A stretch of 64,000 nt of DNA from the NCBI GenBank assembly GCA_963742205.1, contig CAVUKZ010000011.1, forward strand, positions 124,001-188,000, in the 5' to 3' direction. The position numbers were made by a program, and so were the translations under genes. Below are positions 1 to 8,414 of the stretch, piece by piece. The notes beneath the pieces are model-generated. The model did not search any database. It saw nothing but the letters and a program-made list of their open reading frames with translations, and was not told the origin of the DNA. This DNA comes from WHSW01 sp963742205 (GTDB lineage: Bacteria; Actinomycetota; Thermoleophilia; Solirubrobacterales; 70-9). Position 1 is the stretch's first letter, and the number at the start of each line of letters is the position of its first letter.

Positions 1-2
1 GT

Positions 3-830
3 GACAGCCAAACCCCCGAGGAGCTGATCTCGCTCAGCGGCCGGACGGCCGTGGTGATCGGTGGGGCGACGGGGATCGGGCGGGCGACCACGAGGCGGTT
101 CGCCCAGGCGGGGGCGTCGGTGCTGATCGGGGACCTCGACGCGGCGCGGGCCGAGGAGGTGGCGGGGGAGATCGGCGGTGAGCTCGGCGCCGGCGCGAAG
201 CTCGCCGCGGTCGGCGTCGACGTGACCTCCGAGGAGTCCGTCGAGCGGTTCATGGACGAGGCGCTCGACCGCTTCGGGCGCCTCGACGCCTGCGCCAACT
301 TCGCGGCGATCTATCCGATGACGCCCGAGGGCCTGGCCGACGTGCTCGAGTTCCCGATCGACGAATGGGAGCGGGAGATCGCGGTCAACCTCACCGGCGC
401 CTTCATCTGCTCACGCTCGGCCGCGCGGCGGATGGTCCGGGCCGGGAACGGAGGGGTGATCGTCAACACGAGCACGACGGTGGTCGACCGCTACCCGGGC
501 CACCGCGGCATGGTCGCCTACGCGACGTCGAAGGGCGGGATCGAGCAGCTGACGATGATGCTCGCCGCCGAGCTCGGGCCACGGGGCATCAGGGTCCTCG
601 CGGTGAAGCCGACCGTGATCGAGACGCCCGGCATGAACGAGCACATGCGCTCCGCGGCCGAGGTCATGGGCGTCGACGAGGCCTTCGGCGAGCTCCGCGA
701 CGTGATGCCGCTGCGGCGCTTCGGCGGTGCTGACGAGGTCGCCCGGGTCGTGCTCTTCGCGGTCTCGGATCAGGCGGCGTTCCTGACCGGGAGCGTGCTC
801 GTCGCCGACGGCGGCGAGCTGACGATCTGA
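3..830 (+). CDS. SDR-family NAD(P)-dependent oxidoreductase, 5' end outside window
   Basis: A classical short-chain dehydrogenase/reductase that should oxidise or reduce an alcohol/ketone with NAD(P); the substrate cannot be read from sequence. The Rossmann glycine motif GGATGIGRA is at the N-terminus. The catalytic set follows: N113, S141 (NTST), Y157 and K161 (YATSK), numbered from GTG 51. The frame is open to the window edge and codes for a typical SDR lead-in (LISLSGRTAVVIGG) before GTG 51. The true start is therefore probably upstream of base 1, with GTG 51 or 54 as internal alternatives. The protein ends in a usual SDR tail (LTGSVLVADGGELTI). Confidence 0.88.
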   Translation, partial: DSQTPEELISLSGRTAVVIGGATGIGRATTRRFAQAGASVLIGDLDAARAEEVAGEIGGELGAGAKLAAVGVDVTSEESVERFMDEALDRFGRLDACANFAAIYPMTPEGLADVLEFPIDEWEREIAVNLTGAFICSRSAARRMVRAGNGGVIVNTSTTVVDRYPGHRGMVAYATSKGGIEQLTMMLAAELGPRGIRVLAVKPTVIETPGMNEHMRSAAEVMGVDEAFGELRDVMPLRRFGGADEVARVVLFAVSDQAAFLTGSVLVADGGELTI

Positions 831-849
831 GTCCCAGTCCGCGGGTACA

Positions 850-922
850 TGGGCCGTACAGGGATCGAACCTGTGACCTTGAGATTAAGAGTCTCCTGCT
901 CTACCAGCTGAGCTAACGGCCC
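850..922 (-). tRNA. tRNA-Lys (anticodon CTT)
   Basis: Read on the minus strand, the 7-bp acceptor stem GGGCCGT/ACGGCCC closes a full cloverleaf. The D-arm contains AGCTCAGCTGGTAGAGC and the anticodon loop is CTCTTAA, giving anticodon CTT. The T-arm is ACAGGTTCGATCCCTGT. The discriminator base is A and the 3' CCA is not encoded. One G-A mismatch lies at the outer anticodon-stem pair. The gene is 73 nt and stands alone. Confidence 0.95.
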
Positions 923-1214
923 GGGCCCAAGAATAAGCGGTGAGCCGTTCTCTTCGGAGGGCCGCACCGCGTCGGTGGGCACCCCCGAGCGGGGCAACGG
1001 CGCGACCGTAGCCGTTGGGCTTGCAAGGCGCGGCGACATGGAGATGACGACTCGGGCGCGACCTCCTGGCGCCTTCGTCAGCCCGAGCCCGCCGCCCTCA
1101 TGAGACAACGTCCCGGCGGCCCTGCCCACTCGATCTCGGCCACCAGCCGGCGCCCCGTCCACAACGGTTAGGGGCCCCGCGCTGGCCGAGTCGCCGTCGC
1201 GAGCCAGCCGGGCG
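923..1214. other. Gene-free stretch between tRNA-Lys and the sulfatase gene
   Basis: I see no convincing gene here. The open frames crossing it are short, arginine-rich shadows, and I found no clear hairpin or RNA gene. The promoter of tRNA-Lys should lie in the part next to base 923. Confidence 0.4.
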
Positions 1215-2591
1215 TCAACGGCAACTCTTTCCGGCGCACCGGCGCAACGCGCGAACGCGCTTCATGAGCACCCGGCGTCTCTCCGCGTAGCGTCGCTCGC
1301 GGGCGACGTTACGAAGCTCGTAGGGATCGTGGGCAAGATCGTAGAGTTCCAGCGCCCCGCCGCGCTGATGGATAAGGATCCAGCGCTGGGTCCGCACAGC
1401 CTGGAAAGGGTGACCCTCTTGGCGGTCGCGCTCGATTACGACGGCCCGGTTGGTCTTCGCCTCTGGGTTTTGTGCGAGCGGGCGCAGTGAGACGCCGTCT
1501 GTATGGCGATGGGGATTCTTCCCGGCGATGTCGAGCACGGTAGGAGCGAGGTCGATGTTGCCGACCACCTGGTTACGCCGGACCCCAACGGGAAACCCGG
1601 GGCCGCGCACGAGGAGCGGCACACCCGCGGATTCTTCGTAGGCGAGTTCCTTGCGGGTTTGCCGGTGCTCGCCGAGCATGTAGCCGTTGTCCGAGGTGTA
1701 GATAATCACCGTGTTCTGTAGCTCATGAGTGGCCTTGAGCGCCCCAACGAGCCGTTTGACCGCATCGTCGACCGACAGCAGGCTCTCGAGCCGGCTCCGG
1801 TAGAGGCGACGTAGAGCGGAGATTTCGTGGTGGCCAAGTCGGGCTTCGCGCATACGAGCCGGTTTGTCCTTGACGTTAGGCTCATTGAACGACGGCGGAT
1901 GCGGCAGGGGCCGGCCCTCGAAGCGGTTTAGGTGGCGCGGTGCCGGACGCGGGTTGCGGTGGGCCGTGGGCCCGAACAGCTTGGGGTCTTCCTCGTGCAC
2001 AGCCGCTGTTGCGAGCGTGAGAAAGAACGGCCGGTGGTGGGGTGCTGCCTGGTGCACCAGCTGGACCGCGTGGCCAGCGAGGACGTCTGTCATGTAGTCG
2101 CGCGGCGCGGATCCGTAGCGCCGAAGCTGACCATTCATGTTCAGGGTGTAGTCGTACATCTGTTTGCCGCCGCCCGTCAGCGCGATCCACTGGTCCCACC
2201 CCGGGGGGACCTCGGTCATGTTGGGATACCCGTAGTAGGGCAGGTACTCGCCGACGTACGCGGTGCGGTAGCCGGCCCCTCTCATTCGCACCTGAAGCAT
2301 CGAAGCGGGGCGGACCTGATGCTGAAAAGCGGAGTACCCGCCGTGCGGAGGCTCGTTTGCTGTGATGCCATGGTTGTGCGCGTAGCGGCCGGTGAGGAAG
2401 GTGGCGCGAGACGGACAGCACAGCGGCGTGGTCGCAAACGAGTTCGCAAACTTGACCCCATGTCCGGCCAGCAGGCGCCGCGTATCACCCATCACCCGCA
2501 TCGAGCGGACGTGATCATCCGTGAGGATTACGACGACATTGGGTCGCGCTGCCGCTTGCGACGGTGCGGCCGACGGCGGAGAGGCAGCCAA
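1215..2591 (-). CDS. Type I sulfatase (N-acetylglucosamine-6-sulfatase-like)
   Basis: An arylsulfatase-family hydrolase of sulfate esters, probably exported. The metal-binding start NVVVILTDDH is near residue 18. The formylglycine signature C-x-P-S-R is at residues 58-62 (CCPSR, followed by ATFLTGRY). TSDNGYMLGEH near residue 300 is the usual later metal/substrate motif. The in-frame start is TTG 2591. A convincing lipoprotein-type signal sequence (hydrophobic core ending LLLGC) begins at ATG 2667 but lies one frame away, so the native protein probably starts there and a one-base frameshift separates the two. Codon use looks less extreme in GC than flanking genes, which suggests acquisition. 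Confidence 0.82.
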   Translation of the reverse strand: MAASPPSAAPSQAAARPNVVVILTDDHVRSMRVMGDTRRLLAGHGVKFANSFATTPLCCPSRATFLTGRYAHNHGITANEPPHGGYSAFQHQVRPASMLQVRMRGAGYRTAYVGEYLPYYGYPNMTEVPPGWDQWIALTGGGKQMYDYTLNMNGQLRRYGSAPRDYMTDVLAGHAVQLVHQAAPHHRPFFLTLATAAVHEEDPKLFGPTAHRNPRPAPRHLNRFEGRPLPHPPSFNEPNVKDKPARMREARLGHHEISALRRLYRSRLESLLSVDDAVKRLVGALKATHELQNTVIIYTSDNGYMLGEHRQTRKELAYEESAGVPLLVRGPGFPVGVRRNQVVGNIDLAPTVLDIAGKNPHRHTDGVSLRPLAQNPEAKTNRAVVIERDRQEGHPFQAVRTQRWILIHQRGGALELYDLAHDPYELRNVARERRYAERRRVLMKRVRALRRCAGKSCR

Positions 2592-3627
2592 GCAGCAGGC
2601 CTAGACCCACCAGACACGCGCTTATCCCAACGGCTGCAAGTCCGCGAGCGCGGTGCGAATCGATCATCGCAGTGAGCACGATCGCTGGGCAGAACAACCT
2701 GCTGCCACGGCTCGCATGACGAGAGCCCTGATCGGCGTCGGCTGCGACCTTCCCGGCTGGAAGCCGCCTGTTTGCTGTGCTGGCAGCTTCACGGGACGGA
2801 CACCTACTTCTCGCAAGCGTAACGCCGCGTCCGAGGTCGGCGCCCCCGTTGCACTGATCGACGCCGTCACCACCGACGACGCTGTCGCGACCTCCGCCCC
2901 CGGACAGGTCGTCCCTGCCCGCTTCCCCGTGGACCTTGTCATCGCCGCCGACCCCGCGAACCTGGTCGCGCCCAGCACCGCCGCGAAGCTCGTCGTCGTC
3001 GCCGGCGCCGCCGTATACGCGATCGTTACCCGGGCCGCCGTCCAGTCCTCCGCCGAATCCATCGACCCCGCCCTTCCCGTGCAACTCGTCGTTGCCGGCT
3101 CCGCCCCAGAAGGCGTCGCGATCGGGGCCACCGAAGAGCTGGTCATCGCCGTCGCCGCCCGCCACGATCAGATAGACGCATGTCTCGTTGACCAACGCGC
3201 AGTCGCGCAGGTTGCCGTACCCCTCCTCTGCGTGGATCACGTCGTCGCCGCTTCCGCCATTGATCGCGTCCCCGTCGTTCCCGCCCCGGACGACGTCGTC
3301 TCCGCTGCCGCCGCAGATCACATCGATAGCGTCGAGTCCGCTGATCTGGTCATCGCCTGCTAGGCCATTGATCACGTCCGTCGCCGACGTGCCTTGCAGG
3401 AGATCGTCTCCAGCGGTTCCCGAGATCGTGACGCCAAGCCCCCCGCAGTCCCCGGCACTCGCAGCAGTCAGCGGCGTAGCGGCGAAATATGACGCTGTGA
3501 GGCCGATGCCACGATCGCGAGCGCAATCGAGCGACCACTTCGAAGCCGACGAAGCTGGGCGAGGAGTCTGGCGAGCATCGTGCCGCCTTTCCCCCTGCCG
3601 GTTGGTGCGCCGTGGCGATCCTCTCAC
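2515..3627 (-). CDS. RTX-type calcium-binding repeat protein, probably frame-disrupted
   Basis: Residues about 66-263 are a run of glycine/aspartate nonapeptides of the RTX type (GGSGDD, GGAGND, GGPGND, GGAGDD and variants), which bind calcium and fold as a beta roll in secreted proteins. A cysteine pair (DC, TC) interrupts the array near residue 145. No enzymatic domain is visible. The open frame runs on, without repeats, through the sulfatase signal-peptide region to 2515, so the natural C-terminus is probably near 2790-2830. A better N-terminus is ATG 3578: it has GGGGGAAAGG upstream and encodes an Arg-rich then hydrophobic signal-like stretch, but in another frame. Two frame breaks are therefore suspected. 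Confidence 0.6.
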   Translation of the reverse strand: MRGSPRRTNRQGERRHDARQTPRPASSASKWSLDCARDRGIGLTASYFAATPLTAASAGDCGGLGVTISGTAGDDLLQGTSATDVINGLAGDDQISGLDAIDVICGGSGDDVVRGGNDGDAINGGSGDDVIHAEEGYGNLRDCALVNETCVYLIVAGGDGDDQLFGGPDRDAFWGGAGNDELHGKGGVDGFGGGLDGGPGNDRVYGGAGDDDELRGGAGRDQVRGVGGDDKVHGEAGRDDLSGGGGRDSVVGGDGVDQCNGGADLGRGVTLARSRCPSREAASTANRRLPAGKVAADADQGSRHASRGSRLFCPAIVLTAMIDSHRARGLAAVGISACLVGLGLLLGCLSAVGRTVASGSATQCRRNPHG

Positions 3628-3757
3628 CCATCGGTGACACGGGCAAGGGGTACGTCCGCTTTCTTAGTCTGTTCGTCTAACGGGACGGGATTGACTGCTT
3701 AGGCGGCGAGATCGAGGCCGTCTCGGGGCTCTCGCTCTGCGGGCCAGAGGTTTGGAG

Positions 3758-4045
3758 CTAGCGCAGTTTGACACTGCAGTACCAGCGCTCTTCGAAGTCT
3801 GGGCGGCCGCCAAGGAAATCGCAAGTGGATGCGTTGAGACGTACCGTGGCCCGGCTGTAGCCGCCCCGGTTCCTTGCCGCGACCCGCACTATCGCTGTCG
3901 CGCCGTCGTTGAGGGCATCCCTGATCAGTCGCGTGGCGACCTGCCCGGGTGGAAGCATGCTGTTCACTTCGCACCAGTCCGCGCCCTCCCCGCAGAACTT
4001 CGCCTTCACCTTGGACGGGTGCAGCGTCCCGGCTCGCGACCTCAC
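3758..4045 (-). CDS. Hypothetical protein, 95 aa
   Basis: Function not recognised. GTG 4045 overlaps the stop of the small upstream gene by 4 nt (GTGA), a coupling pattern common in this genome and the main reason to believe the frame. The product has several cysteines (FCGEGADWCEV near residue 17) and no membrane segment or known motif. It could equally be a chance open frame in a region of mixed codon use. Confidence 0.3.
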   Translation of the reverse strand: MRSRAGTLHPSKVKAKFCGEGADWCEVNSMLPPGQVATRLIRDALNDGATAIVRVAARNRGGYSRATVRLNASTCDFLGGRPDFEERWYCSVKLR

Positions 4046-4215
4046 GTGCCCGCGCCAGCGTTCGCCTCCGCCCGCTCGGCCTCGCGCTGTAGCTCTTGCA
4101 GGCGGCCGGTACTGGTCGGGCGAGGCCCGTACACCTTCGCGCGGTAGAGCCTGTAGCGCTCGCTCGCGTGGCGGGCATCCGCTTCAAGCTCCGCAAAGCG
4201 ACGGTCGTCGGTCAT
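4042..4215 (-). CDS. Small charged hypothetical protein, 57 aa
   Basis: A short open frame with strong coding character, beginning MTDDRRFAELEADARHASER at ATG 4215 and ending at TGA 4042. It is rich in Glu/Arg/Ala with heptad-like spacing, so it is probably a helical hairpin or coiled coil, with a GPRPTSTGR turn in the middle. No signal peptide or membrane segment is present. It is too short for family assignment by eye. The 4-nt overlap with the next frame suggests a two-gene unit. Confidence 0.5.
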   Translation of the reverse strand: MTDDRRFAELEADARHASERYRLYRAKVYGPRPTSTGRLQELQREAERAEANAGAGT

Positions 4216-4373
4216 GGGGCCAAGGCTAGCGGCGGCGTCCCGGCCGGCAGCGAGGGCGAGACCGATCAGTCTCGCGCGGTAGGATGACTACCAACAACCG
4301 TCGCCTTCGAGTCTCCCCTTCCCCTCCCTTGATCGCGCGGCCTCTCCGAGGGGAAGTGAACGGAGCGCACCCG

Positions 4374-4724
4374 ATGGGCGACACCGCTGATCAGGCTGAC
4401 CGAACTCGCCGCGTGAACCTCGACGGCCTGCTGGACATCCGAATCGACCAGCACGACGACAACTGGTCGATGGAGGTGCGCGGCGAGGTGGACCTGGTCA
4501 CCGCGGAGACGCTCCGGCACGAGCTCAGCCGGCTCGACGGCGACCGGGTGGTGCTCGACCTCGGCCACCTCACCTTCATGGACTGCGCGGGGATCGGGTT
4601 GCTGGTCGGCGCCGCCAGAAGCCGCCCGGACCCCCAATCCCTGAACGTCCGGCGTGCCAGCGGTCAGGTCGAGAGGCTGATTCGGCTCTGCGGGCTGGAC
4701 CGCTTGCTTGCGAGCACAGCCTGA
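4374..4724 (+). CDS. STAS-domain protein (anti-sigma factor antagonist-like)
   Basis: A single STAS domain of the SpoIIAA/RsbV kind, which binds anti-sigma or sensory partners and is switched by phosphorylation. The core reads MEVRGEVDLVTAETLRHEL, then VVLDLGHLTFMDCAGIGLLV. At the usual phospho-serine position (the D-S-x-G motif) this protein has D-C-A-G, so a cysteine replaces serine. Control by serine phosphorylation is then doubtful. ATG 4374 is chosen because GGAG lies 8 nt upstream; the frame is open further upstream to 4284. No anti-sigma factor or sigma factor is adjacent. Confidence 0.78.
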   Translation: MGDTADQADRTRRVNLDGLLDIRIDQHDDNWSMEVRGEVDLVTAETLRHELSRLDGDRVVLDLGHLTFMDCAGIGLLVGAARSRPDPQSLNVRRASGQVERLIRLCGLDRLLASTA

Positions 4725-4742
4725 GGGGATACTCGGCTCCGG

Positions 4743-5144
4743 ATGTCGGAGCAGAACGTCGAGATCGTCCGTAGAGCGTTCGCAGAGTTCGTGATTCCGG
4801 GCGACCCGGAGGCGATGGTCGCCGCCAGCCACCCGAACTTCGAGATGGAGCTCGTGGGGATCGGAGGCGGACCCGTGCACTACACCGGGGCGGCCGGCAT
4901 CCGTGACTTCTTCCGCGATGTCGGTGAGACCTGGGAGTCCTTCCGCTTTGAGGCGACGGACATCCGTGACCTCGGTCAAAGCGTTCTGGTGCTTGGCGAC
5001 GTCCACGGGTGTGGACGCGGAAGCGGCGTCGAGGTCAACGACCAGTGGGCGTGGATCATCGAAATGAAGGGCGGCCAGGCGATGAGCCTCCGGGGTTATC
5101 TCGACCACTCCACGGCCCTCGCAGCCGCCGGACTCGCCGGGTAG
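4743..5144 (+). CDS. NTF2-like / SnoaL-fold protein
   Basis: A 133-residue single-domain protein with the usual SnoaL-like opening (NVEIVRRAFAEF) and closing region (DQWAWIIEMKGGQAMSLRGYLD). This cone-shaped fold is used by small enzymes and ligand-binding proteins. No catalytic residues can be assigned. It follows the STAS gene by 18 nt on the same strand and converges on the next gene. Confidence 0.75.
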   Translation: MSEQNVEIVRRAFAEFVIPGDPEAMVAASHPNFEMELVGIGGGPVHYTGAAGIRDFFRDVGETWESFRFEATDIRDLGQSVLVLGDVHGCGRGSGVEVNDQWAWIIEMKGGQAMSLRGYLDHSTALAAAGLAG

Positions 5145-5156
5145 GAAGCCCGCCGG

Positions 5157-5963
5157 CTACGGGCTGGTGGGCGGCACCGTCGTGGCGCCGCCGGTCGTCC
5201 CGCCGAGGCCGCCGAACGGGTTCTCGAGCTGCTCGCCGCCGCCGGTGGCGCCGCCGCCCTGCTGTTGCTGTTGCTGCTGTTGCTGTTCCTGCTGCTTTTG
5301 GAACTTGACCGCCTGGTCGTGGTAGGCCTGCAGCGACTTCTGGATCTGCTTGCGATTGGTGCTGTCGGAGGCCGCGACGGCCTGCTTCGCCACCGCATCG
5401 GCCTTGTCGATCTGCAGGTCGGCGTAGAGGTAGAAGGCGAGCTGCGCGTAGGCGGCGGCGCTCTTTTGGTCGTCGGCCACGACCTGCTGCGCCTCCGCCG
5501 CGCCGCCGGCCTCGTTGAGCAGCTGGAAGACCTGGACGGCGCTCGCGGCGGCGGCGACGCTCGGCTGGTCCGGCTTCGTCTTGAAGTAGTTATCCCAGGC
5601 CTGGGCCGCCTGTAAGAGGTCGTTGCGAGCGTCCTCGCTGATCGACACCTGCCCGGTCTGCTGGTCGGTTTGCACCCCGCTCGACGTCGCCGACGCGTAG
5701 TACGCGCCGATCAGGTCCGCGGCCGCGTTGCCGCTCTTCGGGTTCGCGTCGACCGCGCTCTGGGCGTCCTCGATCTGCTGCTCGAACTGCGGGTCGCTTC
5801 CCGAGCTGTTGCCGCCCCCGATCCCGAGCGCGTCGAAGATCCCGCCGGTGACGTCGGAGCCGACCCCGAAGCCGACGAAGCTGATGAAGAACACGAAGGC
5901 CAGGAAGCCGAAGACAACCTGCACCACGCGCCGGCGCTTGCCGCTCTTGAGATCGAAGATCAT
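5157..5963 (-). CDS. Membrane-anchored TPR-like protein with glutamine-rich tail
   Basis: Basic N-terminus (LKSGKRRR) followed by one transmembrane helix at about residues 12-34, then an extracytoplasmic alanine-rich helical region with TPR-like spacing (about residues 60-215). The tail has a nine-residue Gln run and a Gly/Thr/Pro-rich end. It lies 25 nt downstream of tatC in the dcd-tatA-tatC run and is probably cotranscribed. A scaffold or assembly role is a guess; no enzymatic motif is visible. Confidence 0.7.
   Translation of the reverse strand: MIFDLKSGKRRRVVQVVFGFLAFVFFISFVGFGVGSDVTGGIFDALGIGGGNSSGSDPQFEQQIEDAQSAVDANPKSGNAAADLIGAYYASATSSGVQTDQQTGQVSISEDARNDLLQAAQAWDNYFKTKPDQPSVAAAASAVQVFQLLNEAGGAAEAQQVVADDQKSAAAYAQLAFYLYADLQIDKADAVAKQAVAASDSTNRKQIQKSLQAYHDQAVKFQKQQEQQQQQQQQQGGGATGGGEQLENPFGGLGGTTGGATTVPPTSP
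5259..5297. repeat. CTG/TTG trinucleotide-like repeat coding for poly-Gln
   Basis: Near-perfect triplet repeat of CTG and TTG on the plus strand, read as CAG/CAA (Gln) by the minus-strand gene around it. Length changes of whole triplets would alter the Gln tract without breaking the frame. Confidence 0.7.
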
Positions 5964-5988
5964 CGGGCCGGGGAGGGTAGAGAACCGC

Positions 5989-6771
5989 TCAGCCCGTCGC
6001 CGGGGCGGGCGGGCCGCCCCCGACCTCCGGGTCTTCGTCGGGTTCTCGTGACGGGTTGAAGAGGCGGGCGAGGAGCACCGAGAACTCGAACAGCAGATAG
6101 AGCGGCGCCATCGAGATCAGCATCGTCACCGGGTCGGTGCCGGGGAGCAGCATCGCGACGACGGCGATCACCAGGATCGCGTACCGGCGGTTGTGCGCGA
6201 GCTGCTGCGGGGTGACGATCCCGAGCCTGGTCACCGCGAGCACGCCGACCGGAATCTGGAACAGGATCCCGACCCCGATCAGCGTGAGGATGAAAAAGGC
6301 GTAGTACTCGCTCGCCCGGATCTCGATGTTGAACTGGTCGACGTTGAAACCGAGCAGGAACTTGAGGGCGGGCGGCAGGACCACGTAGTAGCCGAAGACG
6401 GTGCCGGCGATGAACAGCACTGGCACCATCAACAGCATCGGCAGGACGACGCGCTTCTCGCCCGGGCTGAACGCCGGGAGGACGAAGGCGTAGATCTGGT
6501 AGAGCAGGATCGGCAACGCGATCAGCACGCCGCCGTAGATCGAGAGCTTCACCGTGGTGAAGAAGGGCTCGGTGGGGCTGAACGTGAGCGGGTCGAGGTC
6601 CCGCGGCAGCGGCTTGTTCGCGATCTCGAGCAGCGTGTGGTTCTGCCAGAAGCAGAACGCGATCGCGAGCACGAGCACGATCGCCGAGACGATGATCCGG
6701 GTGCGAAGCTCGTCGAGGTGCTCGACGAGCGTCATCCGGTCGTCGAACTGAGCTGACTTCAGCCGCGCCAA
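5989..6771 (-). CDS. tatC: Sec-independent protein translocase subunit TatC
   Basis: Core receptor of the twin-arginine translocation system in the cytoplasmic membrane. The family opening MTLVEHLDELRTRI is at residues 13-26. Six hydrophobic segments follow, including FAFVLPAFSPGEKR-type loop residues and the conserved glutamate region near GYYVVLPPALKFLL. Length 260 aa is normal. The start is TTG 6771; ATG 6735 (MTLVEHLDE) is possible but short. tatA lies 21 nt upstream in the same operon. The Rieske protein QcrA at 12.1-12.8 kb has a twin-arginine leader and is a likely client. Confidence 0.93.
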   Translation of the reverse strand: MARLKSAQFDDRMTLVEHLDELRTRIIVSAIVLVLAIAFCFWQNHTLLEIANKPLPRDLDPLTFSPTEPFFTTVKLSIYGGVLIALPILLYQIYAFVLPAFSPGEKRVVLPMLLMVPVLFIAGTVFGYYVVLPPALKFLLGFNVDQFNIEIRASEYYAFFILTLIGVGILFQIPVGVLAVTRLGIVTPQQLAHNRRYAILVIAVVAMLLPGTDPVTMLISMAPLYLLFEFSVLLARLFNPSREPDEDPEVGGGPPAPATG

Positions 6772-6792
6772 CCGGTCGCGTCCGAGAGCCGC

Positions 6793-7050
6793 TTAGGAGC
6801 GGTGGTCGCCGACGACCTCGCCCTCGACGGGTTCGACGCTCGGATCGGGCTGCGGCTGGGCGGCCTGCGCCTCGAGCTGAGCCTGCGCCTCGTCGTCATC
6901 GTCGTCGTCCTTGTTGCCGCTCAGCGAGTCCTTGAACTCGCGCATTCCCGAGCCGAGGGACTTGCCGAGGTCGGGGAGCCGCTTGGGGCCAAAGATCACC
7001 AGCGCGATGATCAGCACGATCGCCAGTTCAAGTGGTCCAACGTTTGGCAT
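6793..7050 (-). CDS. tatA: Twin-arginine translocase subunit TatA/TatE
   Basis: Small pore-forming Tat subunit. One N-terminal transmembrane helix (PLELAIVLIIALVIF) is followed by the conserved hinge FGPKRLPDLGKSLG and the amphipathic helix ending GMREFKDSLSG. A very acidic tail follows (run of Asp, then Glu/Gln/Pro). ATG 7050 (MPNVGP) fits the family start; GTG 7071 would add seven residues. It sits between dcd (20-40 nt upstream) and tatC. Confidence 0.92.
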   Translation of the reverse strand: MPNVGPLELAIVLIIALVIFGPKRLPDLGKSLGSGMREFKDSLSGNKDDDDDDEAQAQLEAQAAQPQPDPSVEPVEGEVVGDHRS

Positions 7051-7090
7051 CGCGACAGATGCTACTCCCACCGCCGCGCGGGCCGGAGAA

Positions 7091-8296
7091 TCAGGCGCGA
7101 TCTGGGCGTTCGGCGGCGGCGGTCTGCTCGCGGAAGTGCTTGCTCAGCATCGTGACCTGGCCCTGATAGTTGGAGCCGGCATCTTGGCCGTAGAGCACGT
7201 CCGGGGTGGCGGCCAGGCGCTCGTAGCCGAGCTTGCAGATCGGCTGGCGGTGCTCGACCATGAACGGCACGTCGCGGGCGCGGACCTCGAGCGCCGCTCG
7301 GCTCCCGTGCCGCTCGTTGCGGGGGTCGAACCCGAACCCGGGATCGAAGAAGCCCGCGTAGTGCGTGCGCAACTCGCCCGCCGTCGGGTCGTAGGCCATC
7401 ATCTCGGCCGCGTACGAGGGCGGGATGCAAACGCCCTCGGCCGAGAGCAGCAGGTAGAAGATCTCCGGCTCGAGCACGATCCGCGACCCCGACTCCGGGT
7501 AGACCGGCTCCCAGAAGTCGTTCCAGCGGTACTTGCGAATCGCCCCGAGGTCGATCGGCAGGCTGTTCTTCTTCGCGCGATAGCCGACGACCCGATCGGC
7601 CGGGCCCGCGGCGAGGTCCACGCTCAAAAAGAGCCCGCCGGAGATCGAGAGCTCGGTCTCGCGCAGCGGATGGGAGTCCATGTACAGCAGCGGGAACTGC
7701 TCGTGCAGGGCGACCAGGGCAGCGTCGTCGAGGGCGGCGTCGCCGCTCGAGAGACGCAGCTGGTTGAGCGCCAGGCCCCGGCGGACGTAGATCGCGAACG
7801 ACCGCGGGACCACCTCGAGATAGAGCCCCCCGTGGTAGCCCGGCTGGATCTCGTCGAAGCGGTGGTTGCGGTCGGTGATCACGCGGGTGAACACGTCAAG
7901 CCTCCCCGTGGAGCTCTTCGGGTTCGCCTTCGCGCGGATATGCGGCGGCAGCTCGAGTCGCTCGACGAGCGGGATCAGATAGGGGCGGTCGCGCTCGAGG
8001 GTCGCCCCGTCGCGGAGGTCGATCCGTTGAAACGCGATCTCGTCGAGCTTCGCCTCCACCGGCGACTCGACGTCGGGCAGGAAGCTGCACCGCAGGGCCC
8101 AGGCGAAGTCGCCGAGGCGCAGGTCGATGCTGGCCGGCTGAATTGCGTCGGGGAGGATGCGGAACTCGCCGGCGTCGATCCAGCCCGCTGCGACCGCCTC
8201 CCGCAGCTGCTGCGCGGGCAGCACCCTGCCCGGCGGGCGCGGATCCCGGGTCGTGGGTCCGGTCAGGCCCTCGGTTCCTGCGGCCGCGGATTCCAT
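7091..8296 (-). CDS. dcd: 2'-deoxycytidine 5'-triphosphate deaminase, two-domain type
   Basis: Deaminates dCTP to dUTP to feed dTMP synthesis. At 401 residues it is about twice the length of the common Dcd. It matches the tandem form in which two dUTPase-fold halves are fused: first half with PASIDLRLGD and KANPKSSTGRLDVFTRV, second half with VLEPEIFYLLLSAEGV and HYAGFFDPGFGFD. The SSTGR motif, which supplies the catalytic arginine/serine environment, is intact. First gene of the dcd-tatA-tatC run; ATG 8296. Confidence 0.88.
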   Translation of the reverse strand: MESAAAGTEGLTGPTTRDPRPPGRVLPAQQLREAVAAGWIDAGEFRILPDAIQPASIDLRLGDFAWALRCSFLPDVESPVEAKLDEIAFQRIDLRDGATLERDRPYLIPLVERLELPPHIRAKANPKSSTGRLDVFTRVITDRNHRFDEIQPGYHGGLYLEVVPRSFAIYVRRGLALNQLRLSSGDAALDDAALVALHEQFPLLYMDSHPLRETELSISGGLFLSVDLAAGPADRVVGYRAKKNSLPIDLGAIRKYRWNDFWEPVYPESGSRIVLEPEIFYLLLSAEGVCIPPSYAAEMMAYDPTAGELRTHYAGFFDPGFGFDPRNERHGSRAALEVRARDVPFMVEHRQPICKLGYERLAATPDVLYGQDAGSNYQGQVTMLSKHFREQTAAAERPDRA

Positions 8297-8414
8297 GGCG
8301 GCAAATGATCGCCAACCCGGCGGCGGCGGCGCCTCCCGCCGCCCTCGATCAAGCCGCTAATTGCGCGGCCCGCGGCTAAAGGGAAGCGGCCCCGGCGCCG
8401 ATAACGGGCAGGCA

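Noticed and set aside
770..1162. 130-residue minus-strand frame over tRNA-Lys
   Set aside because: It runs through the tRNA and the SDR gene end and has no protein features.
2653..3363. Plus-strand 236-residue Ala/Val/Asp-rich frame
   Set aside because: It is the antisense of the regular RTX repeats, which gives artificial periodic open frames on all strands.
7305..7345. tRNA T-arm-like text (gtcgaacccgaacccg)
   Set aside because: It lies inside dcd and no acceptor, D- or anticodon arms can be built around it.
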